From Scytalidium lignicola (Eukaryota > Ascomycota > Leotiomycetes), in assembly GCA_002812745.2 (NCBI GenBank), contig NCSJ02000122.1:1-64000 (forward strand): a stretch of 64,000 nt of DNA. The letters run 5' to 3'. Positions within the stretch are counted from its first letter, which is position 1. Each line of letters opens with the position of its first letter. The notes under the pieces are model-generated. The model saw only the letters and a list, made by a program, of their open reading frames with translations. It had not been told where the DNA came from and did not search any database. A program made the translations under genes and the position numbers. Positions 21,978 to 34,302 of this stretch are shown in pieces.

Positions 21978-23636
21978 ATGGATGTCCCAACCTCGATCTA
22001 TTATGTTGCCATCATATTGTCACTCTATACAATATATGGCATTGTTTATCGCCTATATCTAAGTCCTATCTCGAAATTTCCAGGCCCAAAGTTGGCCGCC
22101 ATAACTTGGTGGTATGAGTATTATTACGATGTGATCCTACGTGGAAAATATATCTGGAAGATCCAGGAACTCCACGAGAGATATGGTCCAATTATCCGCA
22201 TCAATCCTTATGAACTTCACGTGATTGACCCTACCTTCCGAGATACGTTGTATGCAGGAAGCGCAAAGAACAAAAGAGATCGTTGGTCATGGCATGCGAG
22301 GGGCATGGGCATTGATTACTCCATGCTGGGAACCGTGGAGCATAATCTTCACCGGCAAAGGAGAGCTGCCTTGGGTTCATTTTTCTCAAAACAGAACGTT
22401 GAGAGACTTCAAGAGGTTATGGATGAGCGGATTGATACATTTTTGACAAGATTAAGACATTGTGCGGAAATTGGTAAGGTAGTAAATATAGACCATGCCT
22501 ATTCTGCTTTCACAAACGGTACGAAGCGTTCATATATTATTAAGTAGCGATGCCAAACTCTAACTATACTAGATGTCGTTATGCAATATTGCTTTGGTCG
22601 CAATGATCACAGAGTGGAGGCAGATAATTTTGATCCCACATTTCATGCAGTTTCGTTTAATGCCGGAATATCAGGGACAATGATGAGACACAATCATTGG
22701 ATCATGCGTACGATAAGGGCGCTTCCAGAAAATCTAATGATGAAATTAGGCCCAGAAGCCGCCTCATTTGTGATCTTGAAAAGGGTTTGTCATAACCTTA
22801 TAATAAACAACTCCTAGTACAAGCTCTTACTGACTTGAACTATCTAGGAGCGTATCGACCAATTAGAAGCTATCCGCCGTGAGGGTAAAGCAACTACAAA
22901 CGACACTAGCCATGCAACAATATTTCACGATCTGCTCAAAAGTAACCTTCCTGAAAGCGAAAAGACTTCTGAACGCCTTGCGGAAGAAGCGGTCCTCCTC
23001 GTAGGCGCAGGTACACATACTGCTGCTTGGGCTTTGACCGTTATGACATTCCACCTCCTCTCTCAACCAACACTGCTTAAGCAACTGAAGGATGAATTAA
23101 AAACAGTACAGCCTGAAATAGGTGAAACATTTGAGCTGGCGAGACTTGAAAAACTTCCGTTCTTGACTGCAGTCATTAAGGAAGGTCTGAGGCTAAGCTA
23201 TGGGGCAACATCACGTCTTCCACGAGTTGCTCCAGACACACCGCTAGCATACGAAGACTGGGTCATTCCGCCTGGTACTCCAGTCTCTATGATGATTCCA
23301 TTGACACATCATTACGAGACAATATTTCCTGACTCTTACTCTTTCAAGCCGTCACGCTGGCTGGATGATGCAACTGGGCATCTTGACAAGTACTTAGTAT
23401 CATTTTCAAGGGGATCAAGAGCCTGTCTTGGAATTAATCTTGCGTGGTCTGAACTGTATCTGTGCGCTGCTGGACTATTCAGTAAGTTTGGGACTAAAGA
23501 AAATGGAAGGCTAGCAGACGGGGGATTCATGGAGTTATACGAAACTGATGTGAGTGATGTGCAAATTGAGAGGGACTTGTTCTTTCCAGTTGTTAAAGAT
23601 GGGAGTAAGGGGGTCCGAGTCAAGTTCACTACTTAG
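21978..23636 (+). CDS. Cytochrome P450 monooxygenase, trichodiene-oxygenase-like
   Basis: Three exons (21978-22518, 22573-22784, 22848-23636) give 513 residues. An N-terminal membrane anchor (about residues 6-28) is followed by the hinge FPGPKLAAITWWYEYYYDV, typical of fungal P450s annotated as trichodiene oxygenase or benzoate-type hydroxylases. The oxygen-binding helix reads AGTHTAAW, the ExxR motif is EGLR, the PERF region is FKPSRW and the haem-Cys loop is FSRGSRACLG. It would be anchored in the endoplasmic reticulum and hydroxylate a hydrophobic substrate with P450 reductase. All catalytic motifs are intact. Its link to the neighbouring catabolic genes is inferred from position only. Confidence 0.9.
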
Positions 23637-24098
23637 ATCCTCAAGATCTTAATATATATGACTAATTAGAATAATTCGTTACTATCGAATAGACTTGGTT
23701 GAGGCTGGAGTCTTCCATCGGCTGGTTAGAGCTGATGAGTGACTATACCTTCGTCATCAGATCTTTATTTCAACTCCATAGTTCATGCTTCGTAGTCTTT
23801 CTAGCAAGTTTTCTAAATTCACTGGCATGTCGTTGTGGTACAGAGTCTGCACAATTGTTTGTTTCTAAGATCGTTTCCAATTTCGGAGTCTTAGGAAGCT
23901 GTTGCAGTTCAAGAATTTGATCTCAAATCGGTTGTCCATATCCGGCTATAGCCCCCTAGCTCTACCAGACCTATAAAGTAGCCTTGTTTCACACCTTATG
24001 GCTTATAGTACGCTAGTATATAGTTTGATTATTATTATTATTGTAGAGTTTCCTAATCAATCTCTTAATAGGCGAATAAACTCTTATCGTCAGGTATT
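23637..24098. other. Convergent intergenic region
   Basis: This is the 3' gap between the P450 gene and the minus-strand transporter relic. No gene is seen; a short ATT-rich run lies near 24028-24045. Confidence 0.5.
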
Positions 24099-25424
24099 CT
24101 ACACCCATCCAACTTTGCGTGCTGCATATCCGGTGCCACCAAGCAAATTAGTGATGGCTGTAAAGAAAATGATCCAGCCATATTTACTTCCATAACCATA
24201 TGCAAAATCATGCGTCAAAGGTGGTGCTTTTAGAAAGCCGGTGCTGAGTGGCCCTGATATCACACTGCCTACACCACGTCCTGCCACCAGCATCACATAT
24301 ATCAGCCCAGACTCAGCAGAAGGGTTCTGGCGCATCGTCTCTACTACCACGCCTGGCCACGTTGAACTGAAGCTTCCGCCGAAAAATCCATAAAGTAGCG
24401 CAAAGATACAGAAGACTGCAGCTGAGTTCGAGAAGCCCTAGAGAAGGGCAACAGACAGAGTTCCTCCAACTGTACAGAGCATAATCACATCAGTGACATG
24501 CCAGCGATCGACCAGATACCCTATCACGATACAGCCGAAAAAATTACCAGTATTGATCAGGCCAACGCCAACAGTGGCGATGGTGGTGCTCAATCCAAGT
24601 GAACGAGCGTATGACGGTAAGAAGATTCCAGGAAGAAAGTATCCAAAGCCTTCTAATAGGCTACCCACTTGGAGCGGAAGAAATGGTGCCGATATGGCAA
24701 AATTGAGATTAATTTTACGAAACTGGGCTCCTGTGGCTGCTGGAACTCGAGGTCTTATGAAAGGAATGAGCGGAGTAGCCAGGATAACAGTAAGTATTAC
24801 CCATATACGCAAAGTGGTACGGAAGGAAAAATGCTTGAGGGACCAGGAGACGAAGAATGGAGCAGCAACCCCCCAGAAGTTGGTACTCGCCCATGCAATA
24901 CCAAATGCTAGACCTTTTCTTCGCACAAACCACTGATCAAGAAAAATCATGGTGGGATAAGACATCATGCCTGAACCGACAGCATATAAGATTCCTTGGG
25001 TCAGGATGAGTTGCCATACCCTTGTTGCGAACGAAGCAGCGGTCAGGGATAGTGATGATATCAGTAGTCCACTAATAAGAAACTTAAGACGGTGCTGTGG
25101 CCATCGTCGGTGAAGGAGCAGGTTGATCGGAGAACCCAAGTACAGGATTCCGAGGCCGAGGGTGCCAATGAGAGCAATATTTGAACGGTCACCTTTCAAT
25201 TCTTCACTCTTGGAGTAGTAGTCTTGAAAGACTCCAAAGCTGTAGGGCAATGACCAAACGACTCCTTCGATGACAGTACAGCCAGCCAGCACTAGCCATG
25301 CATCCTTGCCTCCGTCCGCAGGTGGTAAGGAGAATTCATGTTGAGTCTGAGGCCTGTTTCCATTAGATGGCACTAGATTATCGTTGAGAGCGATTTCATC
25401 AATTTGCTGCTCAGCGTCATTCAT
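24099..25424 (-). pseudogene. MFS monocarboxylate-transporter-like protein, interrupted by one stop codon
   Basis: One uninterrupted frame of 442 codons runs from the ATG at 25424 to 24099, except for a TAG at 24438-24440 after about residue 328. Protein-like sequence continues directly after it (GFSNSAAVFCIFALLYGFFGG). Features are an acidic cytosolic N-terminus, DAWLVLAGCTVIEGVVWS in the first segment, YSFGVFQDYY, a DQWFVRRKGLAFGIAW loop and about twelve membrane segments, as in fungal monocarboxylate-type (MCT/MCH) permeases. At this place the family commonly has a hydrophobic residue, and Trp TGG to TAG would be a single G-to-A change. It is probably a recent pseudogene; a sequencing error or stop read-through is possible but the stop context is not a known read-through signal. 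Confidence 0.75.
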
Positions 25425-27186
25425 CGTGGTAATGCGCCAATTAGATTGAGAGATGAATAAAAAAGACTAAAGGCTGGATTGATTCTAGCACATGTAAATG
25501 GCCAGTTAAATTAAAAGTTTGATCCAAGAATGAATTAAAATTTATCGCAGCAGACATTCTGGTAGTGATTAACATTGTTGATAACTGGGAGTGCTTTATA
25601 GCCGTACAGTACACGTGGGACCATGGCGTTCGATTACAAGAGCGGTCAATTCTTGTGGCTTTTCGCTCAAGGACCTGTTGCCCATAACTAGTATGAAATT
25701 TCTACCCAAAGACCCTCTATATTCTCCACCTTGGATTGACCAATAAGTTGCTTCAGCAAAGCACCTTCTAGGAGAGAATATAGAACTTATAATCTCCTGA
25801 CTTATGACTTTTGTTTAGCGTATGGGGTCAAGTCCATATGAAGGTCAGATTTCCATACATCCTCCACAAATTTTACCCGCTTTTTTCTTATGGTACAGTA
25901 AAGTTGTCATTATATGAGCTACGGTTAATTATATGAGTCCTCTATAATTAGCTATGAGAACCCCCTGATTAATCATCAATATAAAGTGGGGGATGTAAAG
26001 TCTCCATATTGTTAACGATCCAAAATTCAACAATAAGCGCCTGGAATTTTATTCTAGATTGGGAAATTTTGATCCGTTTCCTCATGCGAAAATGTTTTTA
26101 GATCTTCTACCTGCGTGAATGATGATTGTCTCTAGGCTAATATGTGTCGAGAGCTAATCGCACACCTAGTCTTCGCCACTATTAAGCTCACAAGCCTCTC
26201 TGTCATAACAAACCCTTCATAACAGCATTTTAAGATAGACTCTTCCTGATCCCCCTCAGAGGCAATTGGCAGCCCGGAGGAGTTTCTGAAGCTTGCCAAA
26301 AGTATGACATAGTTTTTGAGATCTCTCGAGGTCAAGATCTTCGGAGAGACAACTCAGATGCTTAGAAATGCCACTTATGTGATTTCCGATGCTCATTCCG
26401 CCTCAATCGAGAGCATAGGCAATTTCGAATGCTACTCTGTTATTGAGCATAGTTCAATGTGGTCCTGGATATCAAGAGAGGCAGTGCACTTAAAAGTAGC
26501 TTATAAAAGGATCATATACTTATCGTGTTGGTAGAATATTGGTTACGTGCACGTGACATTCACGTGTTCAGTGTAGATTAGTCCCGATTAGGTAGCGGGA
26601 GCGAGCGGAGCTTTGCAACGCTCCCACCCCTTTCGAACGATTGAACCATGAATAAATACAACTAGTATGTTACGTACAGACGTACCGTACTACGTGCTAC
26701 AGGTGAACCGACACGTATATTAGATATATTATATTCTAGGTATTGAAATATTGGACGTGTTCATTTCAAAGTTAATGCTGCTCCATTAACTTTAAAATAA
26801 AATAAAAATNAAAAATAAAAGTTTTCAAGACTTCAATTGAGCCTTCTCACAAAGTTATTATCTGGATCTTACTAATTTTAATCTAGCAAAATTCCTTTAA
26901 CAACTTCAATTCAACGCATGTCGAATTTAACGTCATATTAAAATTATAAATCTAACATGACTCAATAGTGATTCATGAAAAATACTCAGGACGGAGAGGA
27001 TTTTTCTTGTTACTATTATAAATAAAAATCCCCGTATTTTTTGTTAATATTTTATTTTGCTTCCTGTTTTCCTTCAGCAGAAACAGATAAAGAAGATTAT
27101 AATTCACAGCACAGCTAGAGAAAGCAACATAAGAGGTAATTATGAGTATAATTCGAGCTCCTACATAACTCATCCAAGCTTAATTA
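25425..27186. other. Long intergenic region with an AT-rich island
   Basis: No convincing gene. A stem-loop with arms GGGAGCG/CGCTCCC lies at 26597-26625. Very AT-rich DNA fills 26700-27060, with an N at 26810 beside A runs. The island looks like old, mutated non-coding or repeat DNA. Confidence 0.5.
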
Positions 27187-28974
27187 TTAAATATTTACAA
27201 TAAGAATATCTGCCTCCAAGCCACTCAACCCTTTCTTCTGCAACGTTCCGTCTACAACCGTCCAGCCTGTGGAGCCATATGCAACTTGGTCAATCGATTT
27301 CACAGCCGTCGGCAACGTAATAGTAACCTCTTTTGTCGAAGGCACATACTCTCCATTGACGATGCCAACCATCATTTGAAATCCCACAGTCCAGGCTGAG
27401 ACATCAAGCAACGGGCCGTTCTTAACTGGCAGCTTGATTACTGGGTTCACGCCGAAAACAAAGTTAAGTATCGTCTCAGTCTGCATAAGCTTTCCCATCA
27501 CGCCCATGATTTGTTGTAATGGTTCGGAGGAGGGATACCACCAACTTGATAACCCCTTGGCGTTGTGGTTAATTGCGAGTACTATCATGGCGAGGAATTC
27601 TGCTTCTGAGGGGACTGTCGACCAGTATCCATCGCCACCGAAACCTTGGAGAACCGCCCAGAGGGGTTTAGTGATAACTGAGAGATTCTCCTGGTATTTC
27701 GTAAATAGGTCAAGACGATTTGACACGTCTTCCAGCTCTCCAACACACAAGTCACAACCACAGTCGCCGTATGTTGTATTGCACGGGGTGTTGAATGGTT
27801 TGGACCACGTGGCGTTGATTCCAACTGGATAGGCGTCCTCCATGATGATATCGCCACCGGCGGTGTATTGCTTGAAGTAAAAGTCGGCACAGTTAAGCAC
27901 TAGGCTGACAGGGTGGTAAGGATCGAGCTTTTTGATTGCCTTGTAGGCGAGTTTGGTTGAATTGAGAGGGCTGCCAGCTCCGTCGGGCTCATCACCAGTG
28001 TACCACATCAGAAGGGAGGTACGGTTTTGGAACATGGCCACTTGCTCTTCAACGGAGGTTACATTGGTGAAAGTGTAGCGCATGTCGTACATGTTGAGGA
28101 GATTTATTTCGTCCATTATATCCCAGTACTGATTGAGAGTGTTGACGTTGAATGTGGTATCATCAGGGACTAGATTGATGCTTGTCATGCCGTAATCCTG
28201 ATATTGGAACATCGCATCTGGGGATTGGAATATGTAGTTCGCGTCGGCGTAGAAATTACTGGGGTATACTGCATACCAACCCGACCAGTTATTTTTCTTG
28301 TTCTGGACATACAGACCTCCGTACAGATTGTCAATTTTTACTGCGCTTCCACCATTGGTCAGATCTGGGAGGATATAGATCTCTGTGGTAGCGGTGTAAG
28401 TCTGATATCCATCCAGTGAGGTTCCATAAAGAGAGATGGAGTATGGCTTCAGGCGTGATTTAAGACCGGAGAAGGAAAAGTCAAAGATATTCCCAGTCGA
28501 ATTCACAGCAACGTTCTGGGATACCAAAAGCGCACCAGTATCCTCAACCATGATCTCAATAGCAAGAGTGGTGAAGGGACCAGGATTTAAGTTTCGTTTC
28601 CCGCCATCTGTGTTAGTATACGTGATGTTGGTGAATGCTTGACCAAATATGTAGGATATTGGTGCATCCACAATGAATGAGCCTTCTCCATCGCTCTCCA
28701 GAAAGATACTGTATCGTGGACGAAGTGTGACATCTAGTAATGGAGCTTCCTGGGGTGTTGGGTACTTGAACTGGCCTCCCGGATTGAATGAGGCAGCACT
28801 GATTAATAGTGGTTGTTAGTTGAGTCTCCTACTCAAAATGAAGAGAACTCACGTGGGTTCATAGGCCCTGCCACACCATGTCAGGACCCCTGGTGGAGCG
28901 TTGAACGCCTCTACACCATTAAAAATGGATACCAAAGTCACCAGAACGGCGGAGAGAAGACTGATTCCCATCAT
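27187..28974 (-). CDS. Secreted TIM-barrel glycosidase-like protein
   Basis: Exon 1 (28853-28974) encodes a clear signal peptide (MMGISLLSAVLVTLVSIFNG) and the mature start FNAPPGVLTWCGRAYEPT. An intron (28799-28852) leads to one long exon, giving about 577 residues. An N-terminal beta-rich domain is followed by a barrel-like part with LVPDDTTFNV, the acidic WYTGDEPDG that resembles an acid/base loop of glycoside hydrolases, YHPVSLVLNC, and a Cys-rich insert. A C-terminal beta domain follows (MMVGIVNGEYV...). Many N-glycosylation sites are present. I read it as an extracellular carbohydrate-active protein of the glycoside hydrolase superfamily; the exact family and substrate cannot be named. 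Confidence 0.75.
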
Positions 28975-30091
28975 TATTTGTCCCCAGAGACCTCGAAGGA
29001 TCTCAATCACGTGATCACCACGTAACCAATCTCATTCTCTGACGGGCAGACTTCCAGGATTTATATCACGTCCAGACATATTTTCTCGTCAATCTGTTAT
29101 CCGTATACCTTCATCCCGGAATTCCATAGTCCGTGGTGTAGCTATGATCTGAACGCATATCGCGTCCCTTGCGTGGATCATGCAACGTTGCAGAGCCGTG
29201 GTTGTCGACCATGAGGAAAAGAATCAGTAGTCTTCAGACCCTTCAGAATGAAAATTAATCTAGAAAACTAGAGGATCTTTCCTAGTTTCTAGCCTGAAGG
29301 ACATATCAACTAAAAAGATCCATTGTACAACGTGATGTCTTGTTTCGTACCTTTCAACACAATTGTGAGACGCAAAAACATGATGCCAACGACAAAACTG
29401 CCAAACTGCCCAGATCCGGAAACTTTCTAGGGACCCATGATGACGGGAGAATTGAAGCGTGAATAGCACCGAGTGTAACGTCGTTTGGTTCCTGGATCAT
29501 TCATATGTAAGTTGGTAAGAAAGCATCGGGTTCCTTATCAGCATCATCCTTTCAGGGGAGAGGGGTCAAGGTACCCGACGAAGCTTGTCCCGCAAAGCTT
29601 GATTCGGCACTAGTTTGCCACGTGACATAGCCACACACGGCCAGCTTGATCCGTATCACCTGACCTGACCTGAATGATCTGGTCTCTGATCCTATTTCCC
29701 TTTACGAATACGGATCTACTTTCAAGAGCAATAATTATCATTGTACCAAGCATAGTTTAGTCAGGATTGCTATTCTATTCTATCTGTGTTCCATTAAGTA
29801 CACTTCCCTTCCTGCTTTCATCCTTGATCGATATGCGATGAAGGGATCGTTGTGATCTGAATATCACTCCCGCTTGACAACGGGGAAAAAAACTACAATA
29901 TGAGAGGGAAATGCAAAGCAATAAAGGCCCACTAGGTGATAGGACCAGTGATCAGCGTATCATTGTTGGTTATGAGGAAACAGTAAATGTGTAAAAGGGA
30001 AATGGAAAGGTATCGACAAGCACTCGAATTTGAATGTCTGTAGTTGCAATTACCTCTCCCACATTCAGTGCAACATGTTCAACAATACCCA
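28975..30091. other. Intergenic region between glycosidase-like gene and Argonaute 3' end
   Basis: It has CACGTG boxes near 29009 and 29620 and an ACCTGACCTGACCTGA triple near 29660. It is probably the promoter of the minus-strand glycosidase-like gene plus the Argonaute 3' end. No gene seen. Confidence 0.45.
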
Positions 30092-33000
30092 TCACAGATA
30101 AAACATCGTATCCTCCAATTTCGGGTGGATCTTGACGTCCTGGTTCGAAACCGCCGTACCTCCAGTAGTAGTACTACCAGCGATGGGATCAAACACGCTG
30201 CTGAGATAGCATCTGGCCCGCTCACATGCAAGATCAGCGTAGTAAGCTGGTGGACAAATGCTCACAGCCTTAGTGGCACGAGCGAAGAGATAGCACATGT
30301 TATGTGTAAGATCCTCCAAAGAGTCCGCAGGATTTGGGTACGGGTGGGGAGCTTTCAGCGTCGGTTTATTGCCAAAGATTTCGTCAAGAACAACGTAATA
30401 ATGTGCCGGCTTGGCTGTTCCTTGAAGACAGGTATGGGCCTGCAAGAAGAAGTCCCAGTTCCACATACTTGTCACGCCACGGTCGACGACAGTACCATTC
30501 TTCGGGTTGGCACTGCGATCTGCTTCTTCCTCTCTGGTTGGATAGAATCGTGTATTATGACGCTTGCCAACGATAATGATTGAGATCTTTGGGAGTCCAT
30601 GTTTTGTCTGTTCTTTTGTATAGTGACCTTTGCAAGCCTCGCGGATGCAGGGAAGTTCTGTGCTAAGAACAAGGCCATACTGACCCTCAGAGACTCCATC
30701 ACGATAAACAATGATGTTTTCTGGTGCGAGGTTTCTGTTGTTCTTTTTCCATAGAGAAATTCGAGTTCGTACCATCTCGGTCAATGCCTCTACCATCTCC
30801 TTTCGTCCTGTCTGTACATTGAGTATTCCGGGAAACTGCGAGAGGTCGCTGCTAGTACTCGCAACCACAGCTGCAACGCTGGGTGCTTCCGAGGTAGAGC
30901 CTGGTGAGGGATGTGTGACATCAATACCAATAACCATCGTCTTTCCATCGCCAATGATTCCCAATTTCCTTGTATCCAAAGCCTGGTTCGTGCCGCGCAA
31001 CTTGCTGTTCACCTTGAGAGCGATGTTGGCCAGGTACTGGTCAAGTGCATTCCCTTTACTCAATGCTTTTGACACCTTTGAATAAATCGCACAGACTGTA
31101 TGGATGCCATGAATAATATCACCAGCCTTCTTCACTGCGTTGTAGATGGCAGCTTCGGTATCTGGGAGAAGAACAAAGACAAATTCGCATTTCCTCTTGG
31201 AAATTTGTTCCATAATATTCAGTATGCGTTGCTCATTGTATTCATCTCCACGTTGTTGGCGTCCATTGACTGTATTGACTGCATCTCCCCTGACCACTTC
31301 AAGAGATGGCCCATCAATTCGAGCTGTCAAAAGGAGACCTGAGTCGGCCATCATCTGCGAAAGCTTATCAAGTATTGGCTTCAGCTCCTGCGCGTCTCCA
31401 CCCTGGCCCTGTCTTTTGATCCAGAGGCAAGTCCACAGTGGGACCTTTTGTGGACATTTCGCAAATTTCACACCCCTCATATTCCAGGATCCATCTGATG
31501 GGTCTCTGGTGTTGGTTCGGTATTTGAGTTGTGGTGGAGGGAGTACACGACCCGGGACAGTAATGAGATTCAACGAATCGACATTTATGCCATATGAATC
31601 CTAATGTGTCCAGTAAGTAGTTATCAGTATTGACATAGAGAGGGAAGCTTACGAGTAGAGGATGATTTAGACTTAATACGGTTGGTGAATCGCTAGTGAT
31701 TGAACTTGCATTCAGGAACGGCTTTCTGCAAGCAAACTGGATCATGTTCTTGGTTTGTTCAGGGGTGAGCTTTTTCACAGCGACTTGACCTGGTAAGACG
31801 TTACAATAATCTGCAGGAATGTACTTGGGGTCGTCCTTCGTTCCCGTATTCATAACAGGATAGTTCGGGTTTGTAGATTTGTTCCAGACTATCAATTTGT
31901 CAGCGCCTGATAAATTAATACTTGAGAGCTTCCTGGACTTACCACGTTGAAAGTATTCAGATACAGTGATATAACCACTTTGAGGCCCGGTGGTACGGTT
32001 GCCTTTATCGTACCAGAATTGGACGTCCTTCGGACCAGCACCAGGTCTAGCAATTTTTGGTCGACGATTCTGAGGCATCTTTGATCCATCTCCTCGTCCG
32101 GCTAGAGCAATAATTGTCTTCGGTCTGGTTGATCCATTTTTCTTAGGAGGAATATGGGTTGCCTCAACACGCACTTTCTTAAGGAATCTCTCCAGCTCAT
32201 GAACATTTCCATGGTGTGCCCTTTGGAAGTCATCGATAAGCGCAGTGAGAGGGCCAGGACGGAAAAAAGCAGCATGCTTTATTTGAACGTTGAGTAGCAT
32301 TCGACCAGTACCTTGGCGCGCACTGCGAATATATCCACGAAGCGCAACGAGACCTGCTCCGAGATTCCACTCAATATGTTTCGGTCCTGTAATTGGGAAA
32401 TGTCTATTGGCCTGAGAGGTACTGATGGTGGGATCAGAACGAGGAGTGTAACCCATGAGAATATTGAGACCTTGCGTGATCTCTTGTCTCTTGTCTTCAG
32501 TGAAATTTGGGTTAACTTCAATTTTTCCAAGATATGTGAGAAGACCTGATACATCCAGCGCGCCAGTATAGTCTATTTGAATAGTGTGGGGGGCCGTGTT
32601 TGGTCTGGGCTCATCTTCACCTTCATTACGATAGATGAGTTGAACCTGCATGTTGTCAAATTTCTTTGGGCTAATGATGATTGCTCCAAAGTCAGTAACA
32701 CAACCCCTCAGGAGTGGATTTTCCATAAGAAGCTTGAAGATCTGTCGAAGCTTTCCTCCTTTTGCTTCAGGGCTGACCTTGACTTCATAACGATATAGAA
32801 CAACATCTGGCTTCACCGAAAAGTTGTAATAGTTTGCCCAGAGAACGACAGGCTTTCCTTTGGTTCCATAGCCTGGTCGAATAGGAAACGCCTTCAGAGA
32901 CAGTCCCGAGAGTTGACCCTCAAGTGTTGATCGTTGTTGCATGAATGCATCCTCTAGTCGAGTCACATCGGGATTTGGCGGATCGAAGTTCCCATCTCTA

Positions 33001-33344
33001 CAACTAAGGGTTAGTAGAGGCAACAATGATCAATTAAAGCAGTTGAAAGACACTCACCCATATATTCCTCCGCCGCCGCCGCCACCACCTCCTCCTCCTC
33101 GTGGCTGGCCTCGGCCGCCTCTATATCCACCATCACCTTGAGGACCACCTCCTCTAAATGTGCCGCGTCCTGAGTCCCCTCTTCCTCTGGGAGGACCTCC
33201 GCCACGACCACCATCTTGACCACCTCTTGGAGGGCCTCCACTGCCACGTCCACCACCACCTCTATCACCTCTACCACCGCCGCCTCGTGGGCCACCTCCA
33301 CCTCTTCCACGCCCTTGACCCCATCCTCTCTGTTCAGAAGACAT
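30092..33344 (-). CDS. Argonaute protein (QDE-2/AGO1-like)
   Basis: Four exons (33058-33344, 31943-32997, 31653-31906, 30092-31600) give 1034 residues. The first about 90 residues are an almost pure RGG/GPR repeat region. Then follow the N domain (LWANYYNFSVKPDVVLYRYEV), the PAZ region, the linker PGRVLPPPQLKYR, and MID and PIWI domains. PIWI holds the catalytic tetrad: Asp in IGIDVTHP near residue 760, Glu in TGRKEMVEAL, Asp in VYRDGVSEGQY, and Asp in YYADLACERAR, so slicing should be possible. It would bind small RNAs and guide silencing of viruses and transposons in the cytoplasm. It is head to head with a dicer-like gene 958 bases away. No frame lesion is seen. Confidence 0.95.
33058..33344 (-). 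repeat. RGG/GR-rich low-complexity coding repeat of the Argonaute N-terminus
   Basis: Exon 1 of the Argonaute encodes mostly Gly and Arg (RGG, GGPPRG units) ending in a run of about ten Gly codons. Such tails bind RNA and are targets of arginine methylation in other proteins; that use here is inferred. Confidence 0.7.
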
Positions 33345-34302
33345 GGTGACGAGGTCGGCACTTTGGATCTGAGAGTTCCGATCTCAAAGTTCAGACTTTC
33401 GGGCGCAATGTGGAACTAAAACTTTGAAAAGTGTGAAAAGTATGAACAAAAGTGTAAAAAACTGCTGAGTGGAGCATACAAGAATATAAAGTCATATACA
33501 CGTGAAAGAGACCACATGCGACAGACAGGATGCGCTCTAGAATGAAGATGACTGTCTTGAAGTGAGACTCTCACCGACAAATAGGGTTGAATGCCGCGAT
33601 GAGAGTGTTATGCAGCAGAGTTTAAAATTGATGGACTCAGACGCATATATTGAAGACACTCTATCGAAACTTTGAAAGGAGCTCTAGAGCAGGATGTTTC
33701 TGTTTCCTAGAGGTGTGTTGTGAGCGGCATACACCAATGAGGCTGCGTACACGTGTATCGTCCACGGCAACCGCAACAACCAGGAGATAATTTACCTCAG
33801 AAATGCAGATCGGCCAGTGTTTCCGGCTTATTCCATGCTCTGCTTCTCCCTGAGAATGATTTCACCCATGCAGGAACGTTGTTTGCAGATGAGAAAGTCG
33901 AGGAGAACGGATGAGCGCAGAGTTGGAAGTGAGGCTAGGAGGGTGTGTGTGTGGGAAGGCGCTTACTGTAGTCAAGGGAATGGGTTGTGGGGTGACGACA
34001 GCCCAGTGCCGAGCAATCAAACACAAAGAGATGGACATTTGAGGCCTCCAGCGACAGATAGAGGCCGCCCCTTGCCATCGACAAGCCGCAATGCGGTTGG
34101 GCAATGATAGTCAATCAAAAAGGAATGTGGTGTAACAGGCTGAGGACTCCATCTGATCTGTCACATCAATCATTCCCCTCGTCCGTTACCATCTACGGTA
34201 CGGTCGGCTGAGCCAACTCATCTCAATCGGCATAAGTAGACCAGAGGGCTGGCGCGGCCAAGTCAAATCCATCCCCTAGCACTTCAATGCCAGTTTGCTA
34301 CG
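33345..34302. promoter_or_regulatory. Shared divergent promoter of Argonaute and dicer-like genes
   Basis: This 958-base gap lies between the two start codons. It contains a TACACGTGTA palindrome at about 33748-33757, a CACGTG near 33498, a CCAAT box near 33733, and GCGACAGA(C/T)A twice (about 33516 and 34051). There is no intervening gene. Joint control of the two silencing genes is plausible but unproved. Confidence 0.5.

Noticed and set aside
26316..26534. A 72-codon frame in the long intergenic region
   Set aside because: Short, with no family resemblance and no splice continuation; chance frame.
33158..33419. Plus-strand frames opposite the Argonaute first exon, rich in His, Thr and Ser
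   Set aside because: They are mirror readings of the GC-rich RGG repeat and show no domain or splice support.
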